From: Eudromia elegans
Taxonomy: Eukaryota > Chordata > Aves > Tinamiformes > Tinamidae
Length of the DNA stretch: 64,000 bases
Reading direction: 5' to 3'
Assembly: GCA_003342815.1 (NCBI GenBank)
Contig: PTEX01000314.1
Span: forward strand, 296,244 to 360,243
The notes below the pieces were generated by a model, which made no database searches, was not told where the DNA came from, and was given only the letters and a program-made list of their open reading frames with translations. The position numbers and the translations under genes were made by a program. The number at the start of each line of letters is the position of its first letter. Positions within the stretch are counted from its first letter, which is position 1. Positions 13,557 to 26,761 of this stretch are shown piece after piece.

Positions 13557-14250
13557 TGTCTGCGGGTGGTCACCCCACTGCAGGTGGGCTCCCAACTTAC
13601 CAAACTGGTCCTCCCGGCTATTCACCGCAATGGGGGGTCGGCTCCCGTAAGCCACGTCCACTGGAACTGTCTGCAGCAGTTTCACAGACGAAATGTGGGG
13701 GCACCGCCGAAGGGTTGTTGAGGGTCGGAAGGCGAGGAACAAAAGTATTGGGGAAAGGGGAAAGGCTAAAGGAGGGCAAGGGGGGTTCCGCCCGCAGGCA
13801 CACACACTCCCACTCTCACAATCACCGCGCAGACAACCTAGGACGAACAATGACAGGAATCACTCGAATCAAGGCAAGACCATTCAACCAAGGCAGGAAC
13901 CATTTATCTTAGAATGAACAGAACATTTATGAACTGAGCATTCACTAGAACCAAAATGATTGGGTGAGGGCGGGGGCGGGCCCTCCCTCACCTCCCATTG
14001 GGTTCCTTCTTTTTTCCCCACATACTTATTGACTGAGGGAAGATCCTCATTACACAAATACACTCTGGAACTTTCTGGGGATTCCAGAATGTTCTCCCTG
14101 GAATCTTCCCCTCTCCCCCCCCCCCCAACTCCTTACAACCATTATTTTTACTGACAGAACATTGAATAAAACAAGCAATCATTGACCTAACAACATCTAT
14201 CTTAAGCATAATCTCCCCCAGGGGAACACTGCCAGCAGTGTTCCCCTACA
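13557..14250 (-). mobile_element. Second solo LTR (class II-like), minus orientation
   Basis: A 694-bp block with ends TGTCTG and CCTACA on the plus strand, flanked by a perfect 6-bp duplication TTGTCT (13551-13556 and 14251-14256). The minus orientation is inferred from layout. Reading minus, it opens TGTAGGGG with a hairpin, then has CCAAT, GC-box and CCAAT sequences, a TATA-like motif near 13931-13925, and a poly(A)-signal-like motif about 25 bp on. This is the same order and spacing as the LTR at 34707-35396. It has no internal retroviral genes. Frames of up to 149 codons cross it but match no protein that I know. A long C run near 14117-14126 lies inside. Confidence 0.82.
14220..14247. 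repeat. Perfect 13-bp inverted repeat at the LTR end
   Basis: Arms AGGGGAACACTGC (14220-14232) and GCAGTGTTCCCCT (14235-14247) are separated by two bases. They lie three bases inside the LTR terminus, which is the U3 start in the inferred minus orientation. A perfect arm this long is unlikely by chance at exactly an element end. Confidence 0.9.
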
Positions 14251-14256
14251 TTGTCT

Positions 14257-17200
14257 ATTTAAATAAGAATAAATTCAAACATTTTACCTGCTCCTGACTT
14301 TTCCATCCTTTTTTTTTTAATATATGGAAAAGCATATTCTTCCATTTTGTTAAGCTTCATTTCCCTGGTTATATCTTGCTTTCTGACTGACCTCCTCAAA
14401 TACCTGGACAAGCCACATCAATGTGCACTTCCTGTGAAGTGGCCCTACTCCTCAGGTAGGGTTAAGAACTGGCAAATTAAACAATAAAATCTTAGTGACA
14501 AGGATAAAAAGGAAACTGAACCAAAAATTGACATTTTCCCTAAATTACTGTTGCCTACATTCAAAGGAAAAAGAGAGATTTATGGACATTATTTGGAGAG
14601 GAAATAATGAGAACTGTACATTAACTATATGGAAATGCACATTGACTGTCACTTATGTTCATGCACATAGTCTGTGTGAAACAGATGATGTTCGTTTGAC
14701 ACAGCTATATGCTTCACCTATTGACATGTATTGATATGCATATACTCCTACTCATGGGCCTTGTCATGATGGAAGAAATATAATCCAAACTGTATTTTAA
14801 TAATGCAATTGCACTTTCAGAGAGCTATTGATAAGTTTGAGTGTTCTCATTATTCAAAATCATTGCCATCTCTGGAGACTTTCATTTAAAGTGAGACTAG
14901 AGCTGATTTGCAACTGACTTCATTCTCTTCATGTTAAGCCAAGATGCCTTGTCTAGTTAAAAGTAGATCTGCCTCCAAGATTAGCCATCTGATTTCATTA
15001 AGACTTCTGAAAGTATTTAATCAAGAATTCCTCCTCTTTCCACATTCTTGCTATAGCAGAATATTGCAGACATCAAGTGATTTGCTCATTTTAATTCTGT
15101 CCCCAGTTCCTTTCAAGACCAGCTCCTTGAGCTGGAGGTCTGTCTTTTGAGGCCTTGCCACAATATCCTAATAGGAGCAATGTTATGGTACACGCCCTCG
15201 TCTCTGGCATGTAGCAGATGCAGCACAGGGCTGCAGCTCCAGGGCTTTGGGGCACAATGAGGGGAACCACACCATTCAGATACAGGGCCTATCTCCTATT
15301 GATAGCCTGTCTTCTGAGACTGTGAAATTGATAAAATAAAGGTAATAGGACAGGAAATACAGCAGTCAAAAAAAAAAATCAGCTCAGACTGGTAGACATC
15401 TATACTTAAATATATAGACAAAGAGAACCTAAGCTGTGAGAAAAACAATATCAGATTTAATCCAATATTTGCTTCTGATTTCTAAGGATTCTGATTTCTG
15501 GCCAAAATTATAGCAATATTTTTAACTGAATATTAGTTCCACAGAAACAGCAAGACGTGTTTCAAAGTCCAAGACAAGGAACATAATAGACTTGTGAGAT
15601 ATTTTCCTGCCCTCCTCCTGCCTTTACTCCATGATATTCTCAGCTCCAAGATCCTTTTATTCCACCAATAAATAGCATGGCAACAGCTGCAATGCCAGAG
15701 CAGGAAGAAGGAGCACAAGGACAGGGTGAAGAATGTCAGAGCCAGAAGGTTCCTTGGGACCTATATTGAGAGAGACTACCGAGAGAGACTACTACAAGAG
15801 ACCTATATTTATCCCTTGATTAAGTAATTCAATCATTGCAAGTTGAAATCTAAAATGAAGCAAATTCCACATTGCAAACTGGGCTGTTTATCTTTGTAGT
15901 CTTTTATTGCTACAGCCATATTCATTAAATATCCTGACCAAAGTTATCAGCTAAACCCATGTACATATAGCGGTCAGAAGAAAAGCACAAGTTTAGAACT
16001 AGGTGGTCTAACTCCTGGAGATCTGATTGTGTCAGGAGAGATGGCAGGATGACATATGCCTACTAATGTGTTTGAAGTGAGGGCATATTTGGTAAGAGAT
16101 GAATACCCTCACATTCCAGGCAAGCCTCAGAGGCTAGATCGTCTGGATGTGGCTGGACTTATCTCTTAATAGGGATAACGAATACTGTGGTAACTACAGG
16201 CCCCACTCTAGCCACATTCACCAACAGTCTGTCAGCTATAAGTCCAATTGCCTTCAAATCAAGTAGTCAAATTCTCAAATAGTATTATTTATTCAAAAGC
16301 AACTTTTACAAAGCCAGTTTTGGATGTCAGTACAGGAAACTTTCTACTACAGTGTGAGATTCGTAGTTCTCTTTAATGTACAAATGCACAATCATCAGTT
16401 ACCCAAGAAGATGGGGAGGGCTTTCAACCTTGAGGAATCTCCTGAGGTGGGGTCCTGACCTGAGGAGAGAAAGACAGGCTCAGTCAGTCACGCAATCCAG
16501 AAGTTCCTGTTGGAGCCCTCACCATCTTCTTCCCTCTTTAGTTCACCTTTTATATTTTTCTACATTTAGGTGAAGCTTGAGTGACTCTAGTCATACTTAC
16601 TTTTGTTACTGATTGATGTAAAAGTTTCTCACTTTCATTTAAAGGCATAGTCAATCAAACATCTAGAGAGCATGTTCAGCAAGGAGTGGCTGTGCCTTGG
16701 AGGCAGATAACTTTTGGGATAGAGGTGTGTGTTGGTATTGTAATAAGGTTATAATAAGTAAAAGTTCAAGCAAAGTCCATTTGAATGGACTGATCTGTCA
16801 CCATTGCTGGCCCAATATGGGACATCTTATAGAACTATGTGCCCTATTGGCTGCATGGCACCATGCCACCTCTACAGGGAGTACAACAGAGTCTGGGTGC
16901 AGGGTCTTCACCCTGCTCCACCCTCCATTCTCTCTTCCTTTACTCTTATTAGCATGAGCCAGGAGGGCAGTTTGTGTTGCCTAGGGAAATGTGGAACAGT
17001 AGAGCCCGCGCATACCAACCGTCCTGGAAGTAGCAACTATGTCCTACCACAAGCAAGCCTCTGCAACACCGTAACTTCTGTTAGGACCTAGTTTTTCTCT
17101 TAATTTCCTTCTTTTGAAGAATAAGAGAGTTGAACTTTCCTCTAGTATCAAACTTCCAGAACATGTGAAGTAACTGGAAATATTTAGACAGCATATCACT

Positions 17201-19197
17201 CCAAACTCCAAACAAAATGAGAAAATACCAGGAAAAAATGAAAAGCAAGACCATCAGAAAAGCATCACATTTGGCAAAATGACATACACTGGCATCCTTC
17301 ATATGCAGCAGCTGCCACATAACTTGGGCAGAGGGAGGTAACTGGAAGGCGTCACTACTAGATGATAAAGCAGTACAATGATGTTTAAAGACTGTGACAG
17401 ATCCAGGACTAGACATTTTAACAGCCTGATAATAAATTGGACTAAATTCGGCACCCAAAACAGCAAAATTAGAGACCATCAGGAAACCCATATTTAACCC
17501 CTTAATAAGGCAATGCTGTCTTAGAAAGCTGGTCCAGATATGATTTTTGGCTTGCCTACCTAAAAGAAAATAATTTGTCTTTTTTGAGACTCAACTCATA
17601 TGATTATGTGTTATTTTAACCAGCAGAGCAAACCCTGGGAAGGCATAATTTGCCCCTGTACTGACCCTAAACATTTCCAATTTACAGTGCTTGCATAAAC
17701 AGCACAAATTGGTTAAAAAGATATGCCGGCTTGGATTTTGAATGAACACAATCCTGCATTCAGTAAGGAGGGAAGTATTAAAAATAATCTTTGAGAAATG
17801 TAGAGAAGCAAAATATTTATTTGTGCACTGAGTATTTACTATCCTCCAAACTGTGAGACATTATTAAAACACACTATGGTCACTGGCAAGGCTTGCTTTT
17901 TTCGGCTGGTCTTTTTTGACATGCCAGCATGCCGCAAGTCTTTTCCAAGTCACATTTCCCTTGTGATATTTTATTCCAAACCCCATCATGTAGAACATGA
18001 GTTTCTATTTCTTTTCTCCTTGATTACATACAGCTGTATTAAATCTCTTTTAGCTAGTTAAGATTCCTAGGTTCAGACACACACTAAAAAAGCTAAGCAG
18101 AAATTTAGGGGCATTAAGTTATATCCACAAGGTGCAGGAACAACCACTTCATCAACATTTTGCAGCAACTTAGGTTTCAATAAGCTTCATGTCCTGCATA
18201 ATCAAGACGTGCAGAAGTCAAGGCTCATTTCATCTGCCTAAAAAAAAATAAATGAACAACAATATATAAGGTTGCACTAAGGTTAAATTATCTGTAAATA
18301 ACATTCTCCAGGTTGCACAGTCCACTTGCATATTAACATATTGGCTGTACATATGCTGCAGCTCTCTATTTCTAATATCTGTAGCAGAAAAAACAAATCT
18401 TTCACTCTTCATACTTGGAGCACAGATGGGTCTAGCAACATGAAAGTTTCCACTTAGCCACTTGATTTGTTTATGGAAAAGGAGGAAAGATAGTGAATGT
18501 GCATGTCTAAAATAATTCTGTCATCAAAAGAAAAATGCATCGTATAAAGTGGACTATACAGGAAGATTTACTTGGCTTCCCACAAGCAACAACTTCACAA
18601 ACACTTTCCAACTGTTGTATTAGATCTAATGCTTGTATTGTCTGCTTTGAAAGTTGCAGGAAGACCACTTAATATAACCTCAACTACAATGAAACAGTCT
18701 TGAAAGGAGGAAGACACTCCTTGGCACTCTCCTCGTCACTCTTGAAACATTCAGTGGTGTATACATGGCGGTGGCCATTCCCTTAGGTTTGCCAGTTAAT
18801 AGTACAGACAAGCATGAGGAGGCAGGGTTATCTATGGAATGTCATAGATTGACAAAGAAAACACTGCCTATATTACTGTTGTGATGCACAGCTTTAGAGG
18901 TGTGAGGCTTAATGGGAAACATAATATCACAATTAAAGTGAAATTCAGTTTACCAGAGGAAGAAATGCAAGCTGATCTGCTTGAGAACACCATCAGTCTC
19001 ACAAGATCCCAGGGCAAAGGTTAATGCAGGTAGGCTGTTATTATCCATAAGTGATTTTGTCTTCTCTATCTTCCTGGCTGAATTTGTCACTCTTACGAAT
19101 ATCTCCTTCACAGACAAGTTCCATCAAGGGACATGTAGGATTCATCTAACTTCTTTAAAAATCTTTAATACCATGGAATACGAGGACAGCAAAGGAT

Positions 19198-19284
<87 letters not shown>

Positions 19285-20983
19285 CAAAACCTTATAACGC
19301 TGATACTGAAGAAACTCAAGAATGGACCCGAATACTTCAGATCATAGAGGCATAACCAGCAATATCATCATATATAGGCATGTGCTGTGAAGTGAAAATC
19401 ATATATAGGTATATGCTGTATAGTACTTATAATTCTTTTTGCCATTCTTGCATGCGGAACCAGGTGGTAAGTTATTAAGAGCACTGACTGTGCCCTAGGT
19501 CAAGCACAGCTGCATGGGTAGGCATGGTGCTCTAAAGTTTGCCATCACCAGACAGAGAGATAGAGATATTCCTATTGCCAATGCAATCTCCATGAAATTG
19601 CATTAATTACTACCTCATCATCACCACTGCTAAGAGTCTAGTTCAGTTGTCTCTTCTGAAAATAATGGAGGGAAGTTGATCATCAGTCATGCTATTTCTG
19701 CAACTAGAAAAATATCTCAGAAACCTCTTTCCCAGACATCTGTGACATAGTTTAAGAAAAAACGTTTCTTGTTGCTGTCTAAATCAAGAGGGCAATTAAG
19801 AGGGCAGACTCAGATGAAAGAAAGTATATTAGACATTTCTCTGGTATTTCTTATACAAGAAAAAGGAACGTGAATCAATTCAGTGCTGTGCCAAAGATGA
19901 CTCAAAATGCAGAACAACACAGCCCTCTCCGTTAGGCACCAACAACCTCTTAAGCAAATGCTTCATATGGAAGCATCCATAACTAGCTATCTTGACAAAA
20001 ATGATAAAACCTGCCACTTTACTGAATACTAGACTCACACAACCACTGGAAAAGAATTTCAAACAGTAGTTTCTCTAGTAAAGTGAAACTGCTCATCCAA
20101 GTTGTCGCAAGCCAGGTCTGCGATCCTTAGGTCTCTATTGCCTCAGAGATAACCCAACACATGGTGGATGTTCCCATGTGCCCTGTAAGCATTGTCAAAA
20201 AGTGGTAGGTCAGTGATAGAATGAGGAGAGAGTTGTTCTGTGAGGCTGTTCACAGAGCAACAATGCAGAAGGCTTTTAAGAACATGGATTATAGAGTAGA
20301 CCTAGTGTCCTACACAGGAGCAAATAGAAGCCCTGAAACACACGGTTGAAGCACAGACAAACCAAGACTTGCCTAAGCATGAACCAAATTTCTCCCTTGT
20401 TACTGACCTGTCAGAGGGGAAATACCTGCCTCCCTTTCCCCTCCTCCCCCACCCCCCCAACAAACAAACAATACTCAGACCAAAAAACATCTCCAAACCA
20501 AAAAATATTACCTTGTCAAAAGGTAGTATTGTGAGGGGGGAGGAGGGAGAGGTTTTTTGGAAACCTGATAAAAAGTGGTTTCTTTTCAATGATGTTAGTA
20601 ATTTAAGATTACCCTTAGTGTTTATCATAAACCTGACTGCAAAAGTTGAGCTAATGAATTGTACTAGGATACCCCTCAGCCCTTTAAGCTTTCACAAGCC
20701 TGGAAGATCACAGATTCATTTGGACTGAAGCATGAGAAAACCAAAGCATGTCTTAAGGGACAAACATCAAAATGTACAAAGGACTCAATAGTTGAGACTC
20801 TAGTCAGAAACAAAATCAGATTTTTGGCATCTGGCTTCTTCAAATCCCAGGAACCAGAAGGTCTTATATGCTTCAAGAGATATTTTAGATAGTGCTGACT
20901 GTGGTAAAAGGTTTTGAAAAAAAGAGTAGATACTGCTTGAGGCAGTAATATGCTGTTACTCAGAAAAATTTATTAACCATAGC
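14257..20983. other. Non-genic DNA; poly(A) run and one unexplained long frame
   Basis: About 6.7 kb with no recognised gene. It has an 82-nt A run at 19201. A 136-codon minus-strand frame lies at 17081-17491; it has a hydrophobic stretch (FLMVLLFIFSWYFLILFGVW) but no family resemblance I can name. A locally more GC-rich patch at about 16.4-17.05 kb may be an old repeat. Confidence 0.55.
19201..19282 (+). repeat. 82-nt poly(A) run
   Basis: Uninterrupted A from 19201 to 19282. Bird CR1 elements do not end in poly(A), so a CR1 origin is unlikely. The sequence 5' of it has no gene-like frame that I recognise. It could be a microsatellite or the tail of a retrocopied RNA. The exact length in an assembly is unreliable. 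Confidence 0.9.
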
Positions 20984-21818
20984 CCTGAGGGTTGCGCTGC
21001 CATCCAGAGGGACCTGGACAGACTGGACAACTGGGCGATGAGTAACCTCATGAAGTTCAACAAGGGAAAGTGTAGGGTCCTGCACCTGGGGAGGAATAAC
21101 TCCAGACACCCATACAGGCTGGGGACCAACCTTCTGGAGAGCAGTTCTGCAGAGACACACCTGGGTGTCATGGTGGACGACAAGTTGACCATGAGGCAGC
21201 AGTGTGCCCTTGTGGCCAATGGGATCTTGGGGTGCTTTAAGAAGAGCATCTCCAGCAGGTCGAGGGAGGTGATTCTGCCCCTCTACTCAGCCCTGGTGAG
21301 GCCGCACCTCGAGTACTGTGTGCAGTTCTGGGCTCCTCAGTGCAAGAGGGATGTGGAGCTGCTAGAGAGAGTCCAGCGCAGGGCTACAAAGATGATCAAG
21401 GGCCTGGAACATCTGCCCTATGAGCAAAGGCTGAGAGAGCTGGGCCTCTTCAGCCTGGAGAAGAGAAGGTTGAGAGGGGACCTCATCAGTGTCTATAAGT
21501 ACCTCAAGTGAGAGAGTAAGGGGGATGGGGCTGGCCTCTTTTCAGTGATAGCCCGCAATAGAACTAGAGGAAATGGCCAAAAATTGAAGCACCAAAAGTT
21601 CTACAGGAAGTTAAGAATTTCTTAACAGTGAGGGTGACAGAGCCCTGGATCAGGCTGCCCAGAGAGGTGGTGGAGTCTCCTTCTGTGGAGATCTTCAAAA
21701 CCCGCCTGGACACCACCCTGTGCCACATGCTCTAGGAGACCCTGCGTGTGCAGGAGGGTTGGACTAGATGACCTCTAGAGGTCCCTTCCAACCTTAAGCA
21801 TACTATGATTCTATGATA
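20984..21818 (+). mobile_element. CR1 LINE, 5'-truncated copy
   Basis: Begins within the RT domain at [17 protein letters not shown], just past the catalytic FADD motif. Frame 21038-21511 continues through [46 protein letters not shown] and [20 protein letters not shown] to a stop after KYLK. A short in-frame loss lies near 21215 relative to sister copies. The tail reads on to TTGGACTAGATGACCTCTAG and the repeated CTATGATT 3' signature. Confidence 0.95.
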
Positions 21819-23539
21819 TTAACCTCTTCAGAAGACGCAGCACTATGGCATAAGCTACAGTAAGCTTTTCAAGTCAAGAAAACAACCTAGCAGGCAGAAA
21901 CGGCATATGATACCTCCTATATGCTATGAAAAGGAACCAGACCCATGAAAAGAAACCAGAACAAAGCATTTCATCTCAATGGAGACCTGACTGAGCCAGC
22001 TTGAGAGAGCACGGACTGCATCCCAGACACCAAGTATGAGAGTCAAAGCTAAGCATGTGTAGAAGGAAAGTCTCCCAAGCGACAATGTCTAAACACTCTT
22101 GCCGTGGTGCTAAAGTTAAGGTTTAGTAGTTGAGTTGGTTTGATATGCTTTGTCTAAATCACCTTATATAGGCCCACATGCACAACCTAAATTTAAACTT
22201 CATGTAATTCACTTTCAAGGTCACAGGGAAAAATATTCAAGCCAAAGCAGAGGAATGGTTGGCTTTGATTACAGAGGGGAATCTTGAGAGCTACTAAATT
22301 CAAAGAAGTCATAAAATGTGGGTGATATGGAACTAGTTCCTGTGGTTTTCAGCATCTGGGAATGAGAGATTTTTGTTTGAAACTTGCCTCTAGCTCATTC
22401 ACCATAATAGTACAGCTACATTCTAAATGGAATTACATGTGCAACTTGATCTCACTGGTTGCATGGATATGTATCATATTTCACATAGGGAGAGATTTTC
22501 TTCTCTGTTAAAGGAAATAACAGGACACTTTTCACTCCCAGGCCTTCCTGATTTACAAGACTGAAGGCAAGGAGTACATCAACATTCAAGAAGTCATTGC
22601 TTACCATAACATGGCAATTACCTATTGTGATAGCTGTCACAGATCAAGATCCTTGAAGGCGTACGATCAGAATTGGTCACTGGAGCTGTGTCTGTCCAAA
22701 TGGCATAGATATGAGATTACCAATTTGCTAATCTATTATCTGCTACTTGCTAACATTTTCAGCCCCAAAAGGTCCATAAAAGAAACAGCATCCTCATGAG
22801 ATTATTCAATTTATACACAATTCATTACACATTTCTTCATTATTCATTTACATTTACATTTAAACCCATTATGGGAAACAATGGTTGGGAAATTTTTCTT
22901 GTTTTCACAGAAGTTAAAACAAGGCTTCTCTTCTGAAGCAATCAGAAGTTTTGTGCAGACAAAAGCAACTATGAAACATAGTCTCAAATTCTTTAGTCTG
23001 AATATTTCCAATTCTGAAGTCCCCACAGGAATAAAGCCAGGCTTCTTCCTACTTGATTCAGCATCAACTCAGAAGTTTTTCTTGGACCATTCAGTTGTAT
23101 AAGTGCCTACTCTTGCCAAAGTTGAATTTTTAGCTAAAGTGTATTTCTAAAATTTTAGAGGAAACAGTGGTGAAATCCCTTAGAACAAAAATGCTGTTTT
23201 AACCTCTGTTCTGGTAGCAGTTCACTTCCAGTATGTCAGCTACACATGGCCAACGGGCTAGAAACAGAAGTAACATAGCAGATGGGATATGTGAATAGCA
23301 AAGATTTATAATTAACTAAACATGATTTCAGATTAGATCTGAAGCCGAATCTGTATTTTGGCAGTCAAAGGTAAACATTTTGTCTAGAGCTCTTCTAATA
23401 AAAATCTCTTATCCTTGGTTGCTAGATAAATTTGTGAGGAAAGGTGATCCTCATTAAAAGGGTAGAGATTGCTTTCTAGCCCAATTGATGATCCATTAAA
23501 GAGTGTTCTCTAAGACTCAATACCAAAGTCAAAATGGTT
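21819..23539. other. Non-genic DNA; nothing recognised
   Basis: AT-rich sequence between a young and an old CR1 copy. Short chance frames only. Confidence 0.6.
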
Positions 23540-24412
23540 TAGTATCTTTACTACTGGCCTGGACAGAAAGTGGAATAGACCCTCAGCAAAACTATAGATA
23601 ACCCCAAACTTGGGGGAATGCGAGTAATGATATACTGGGGCCAAGACCGTAACTCAAAAGGCTTGTGACAGGTTTGGCAGACACTGACAGAAACCTTCTG
23701 AAGTTCAATATAAGCTTGTGCAAAGTCCTATATCTGGGTCAAACTATCTCCTATAACAGTAGAATCTGGGAATAAAGAAGCTTTTCAGAAAGACTTGGAA
23801 TATGCCAGTGGATAAATTGAACAAGAGTTTCATGATGCCCTTAATATGATGAGGATTAACTGGATCACGTTAGTGACAATACCACAGTCACAAACTCTTT
23901 CCCTCAGTTATGTATTTGTAAACACACAGCTGAAGTACTGTGCCCAGTGCTGGACTCCTCAATATTTAAAAAAAAAAAAAAAAAAAAAGACACAAGCTTG
24001 AGTAAAACTGTATAATTAGGGGTCAGAGAACATAATCTGTGAGGAAAGAATGATTTGGTCAGTATTTAAGAGTCTGAAATGTGATTTTACTGCTTTCTTC
24101 CACTACTCAGTAGATAGCTAGAGAGAAGACTGATCCAGATTCTTCTCAGAGATGCATAGTCAAAGAATGAAAGGAAACACAAAAGTTGTGTCAAGGGAAA
24201 TTTCAGTTTGGTATTTGGAAAAAGCAAACAATCAACCCCCTTGCCACACACACACATTCACCATAAAACTTGCCCAGAAGGATGTGATGTCTACATCACT
24301 GAAGATGATAAGAACAAGGCACTAGACAAAATGATTAACTTTGAAGTTAGACCAGCTTTAAGCAGGGGGGTTGGACTAGATGATGCAAGCTCATGATCCA
24401 TTCCAAGCTGAA
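23540..24412 (+). mobile_element. Old, decayed CR1 fragment
   Basis: Weak, frame-broken CR1 similarity. There is a FNISLCKVLYLGQ-like stretch near 23705-23740 (compare [13 protein letters not shown]), an LKYCAQCWTPQYL-like stretch near 23932-23970 (compare [11 protein letters not shown]), and a 3' end at 24365-24410 with GGTTGGACTAGATGAT and a CATTCCAAGCTGAA remnant. An A run of about 21 nt interrupts it at about 23967-23988. It is far more diverged than the other copies, so it represents an older wave. Confidence 0.65.
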
Positions 24413-26761
24413 CTACACTAGGCTTCTAAGAGAAAAAAAAGTGTTAAGAAGACTTGCGATGGAATCTTCAAGTACTTGGAAAGATAAATAAAATACATAG
24501 GGCTTCCAAAAATAAGATTATAAAATAACCAAAGTTAGGCGATTAGCATGCAAGTAAAAATCCATATGCTGAAATTTATGCAAAATGGAACAAAATAGCT
24601 TATAATACAGGACTGCAGGAGTAAACTGTTTGTAACATTAATATGCCACTGAGGCTCACTTCATGAAAATATAGAGTATGGTAACTGCATTAAAAGCTGA
24701 TCAATAAAAAATGCTTCTATGGGAACATTTCACTCCAACAAAAGTAATGCAACAAAGGAGAATCTAAAAATCAGCAGACATTTTTATGCAGAATATGAAC
24801 ATGCGCAGAAGCAAACGAAGGTAAAATAAGCTATAAAAATTCTCATACCTCAGGCAAAATCCACTACCTTGCCATCTTCAAGAGTAATTTCCATCTCAAC
24901 TAAAAGTTAATCTGTATTTGCTTACCAGATGTTTCAGAGAAGAAACAAGAACCCAATGATGGTTATTTTAGAAGAAGGTTACATACCACTTAAAGCCTGA
25001 TCTAAAGGTATGCCAAGTCATAAGCCTGCTGTCAGGAGTAGCAGCTTGCTTTCATTTTGGAGTTTGGTTTTGATATGGACTAGCATCACCTGGCAAAATG
25101 GCTGGATGCATTAAAGATTGATTGGCACTGCACAAAATGTCAGCAGCATGCTACAATTGCATTTTCTAAGATTCAAAAAGCAAAGCGAACAGCATAGAGT
25201 GAGCCTTCATTTGAATGTGGCAATTTCTAGTCTCTAGATTACCAACTAGCTATTGTGCCGCTTTTGTTATTGACATTAAAAGCTTTATTAAACTGAAGTT
25301 TTAAAAAAACAGTTACGATATTCAAAGCACTGTACACCATGGGATTAATCTTCAAAGAACAGCACAGCTATGCTCAGTTGAACAGTCCTTGATTATCATA
25401 GTGTTTAGAGTCTGACAGAAATCTGGGAACTATTTGCTTTACAATGACTCAAAATGTTTTCTCTTTTGCAGGTCAGAAAGCAAATAGAAGTCTATAGCTC
25501 TAGAAATCTGAAAATTAATCTGATATACTCTTAACTGACCCCAAAACTTTATTATTACAGTTAAGTCCAAATGAAATGCAAGGTGTCTGAAGCTATTAAA
25601 ATCTATTCTGTAATAATATTTTCTAGCATTTAATAGATTGAAAGCCCTTCTATGCTTTCAAAGGAAGGAAAGTTTTGAGTAACTTTTTCCTAATCAATCT
25701 TCTGAAGTGCATTTATCTTTCCTTATCTTGCAGGGAAAAATACAGCAGTCAAAAGTATGACTGACAACAGTCAGTCACTCTTAAATTACTTGAATAAACA
25801 GAACACTTTAAAGGCATTTTGCAGAGTGAAAATGCAAATCATTGTCTAACTTATGTAACTAGCTTATAATATACAGTTTCTCTCTTTTGCTAACACAATA
25901 TATCTCAGTTTAGGTCTCTTGCACTTAAATGGATTTGATGATAGCTTAAGTAGTGACTGTTAAGCCCTTTCATATAGTACTATCATAATAATAAAGCTAA
26001 TAAAAAGCAACTTCATACTGATAAAAACAATCTGGCAGAAGTAACTTTGGTTCACAAAAAACATTCACAGTTGTATGTGCATACAGATAACTATTTTGCA
26101 TCTTCCAATACCTAAAGCACTGAAGACAACCTAATAAGATCTGTCACACTGTGGGTAGTCAAAGGTTGTACTAAAAAATTTAACACATTTCTACTCAGTT
26201 AAAAGGCACTAGTTTATCTCAATAAATGTCTACACAGGCAAATGAGAAGAGATGGAGAACAGAACACTGTATTTTTACAGGTTGCATAGAAAATTTTCAC
26301 TATACACACTAAGAGCAGTGCAGAAGAAGCACAAAAAAAGTTTACTGCTGGAACAGGACTCCTGACTTATCCTTATTAAATCTTCCATCAACAATAGACA
26401 GCAGTAAGACAGCATAAGACAGCAGTAGTTGTCCTTTTTTTTTTTTTTCTCCTCTCCCTCTCCTCTTCTTGCATTTGATCTGAACAAAGCAGGCAAAGGC
26501 ACAAACTCCGGGAGGCAGACTGGGAATTCTACTAGAAACTGCTCATTTGCTTAACAAGGAAAATGTATTACATAGTGAGGAATGAAAAAATTCTTTACCC
26601 CACTACAAGTTGGGTTAAAAATATAGAGGTTTTTAAAAATTCAAAGGACTTAAATGTTGGAAGATGATTAGAATGACTTCAAATATGTGTATAAATACGA
26701 AAGGATGAGTCAACTGACATTCCTACCTAAAGTTGGACATAAAAATGTGCCCTTAAGTGGA
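24413..26761. other. Non-genic DNA; nothing recognised
   Basis: AT-rich sequence with a pyrimidine-rich tract at about 26434-26470. No recognised element or gene. Confidence 0.6.

Noticed and set aside
13419-13917. Frames of up to 149 codons on both strands near 13.5-13.9 kb
   Set aside because: They lie in or across the edge of the second solo LTR and show no retroviral or host protein motifs.
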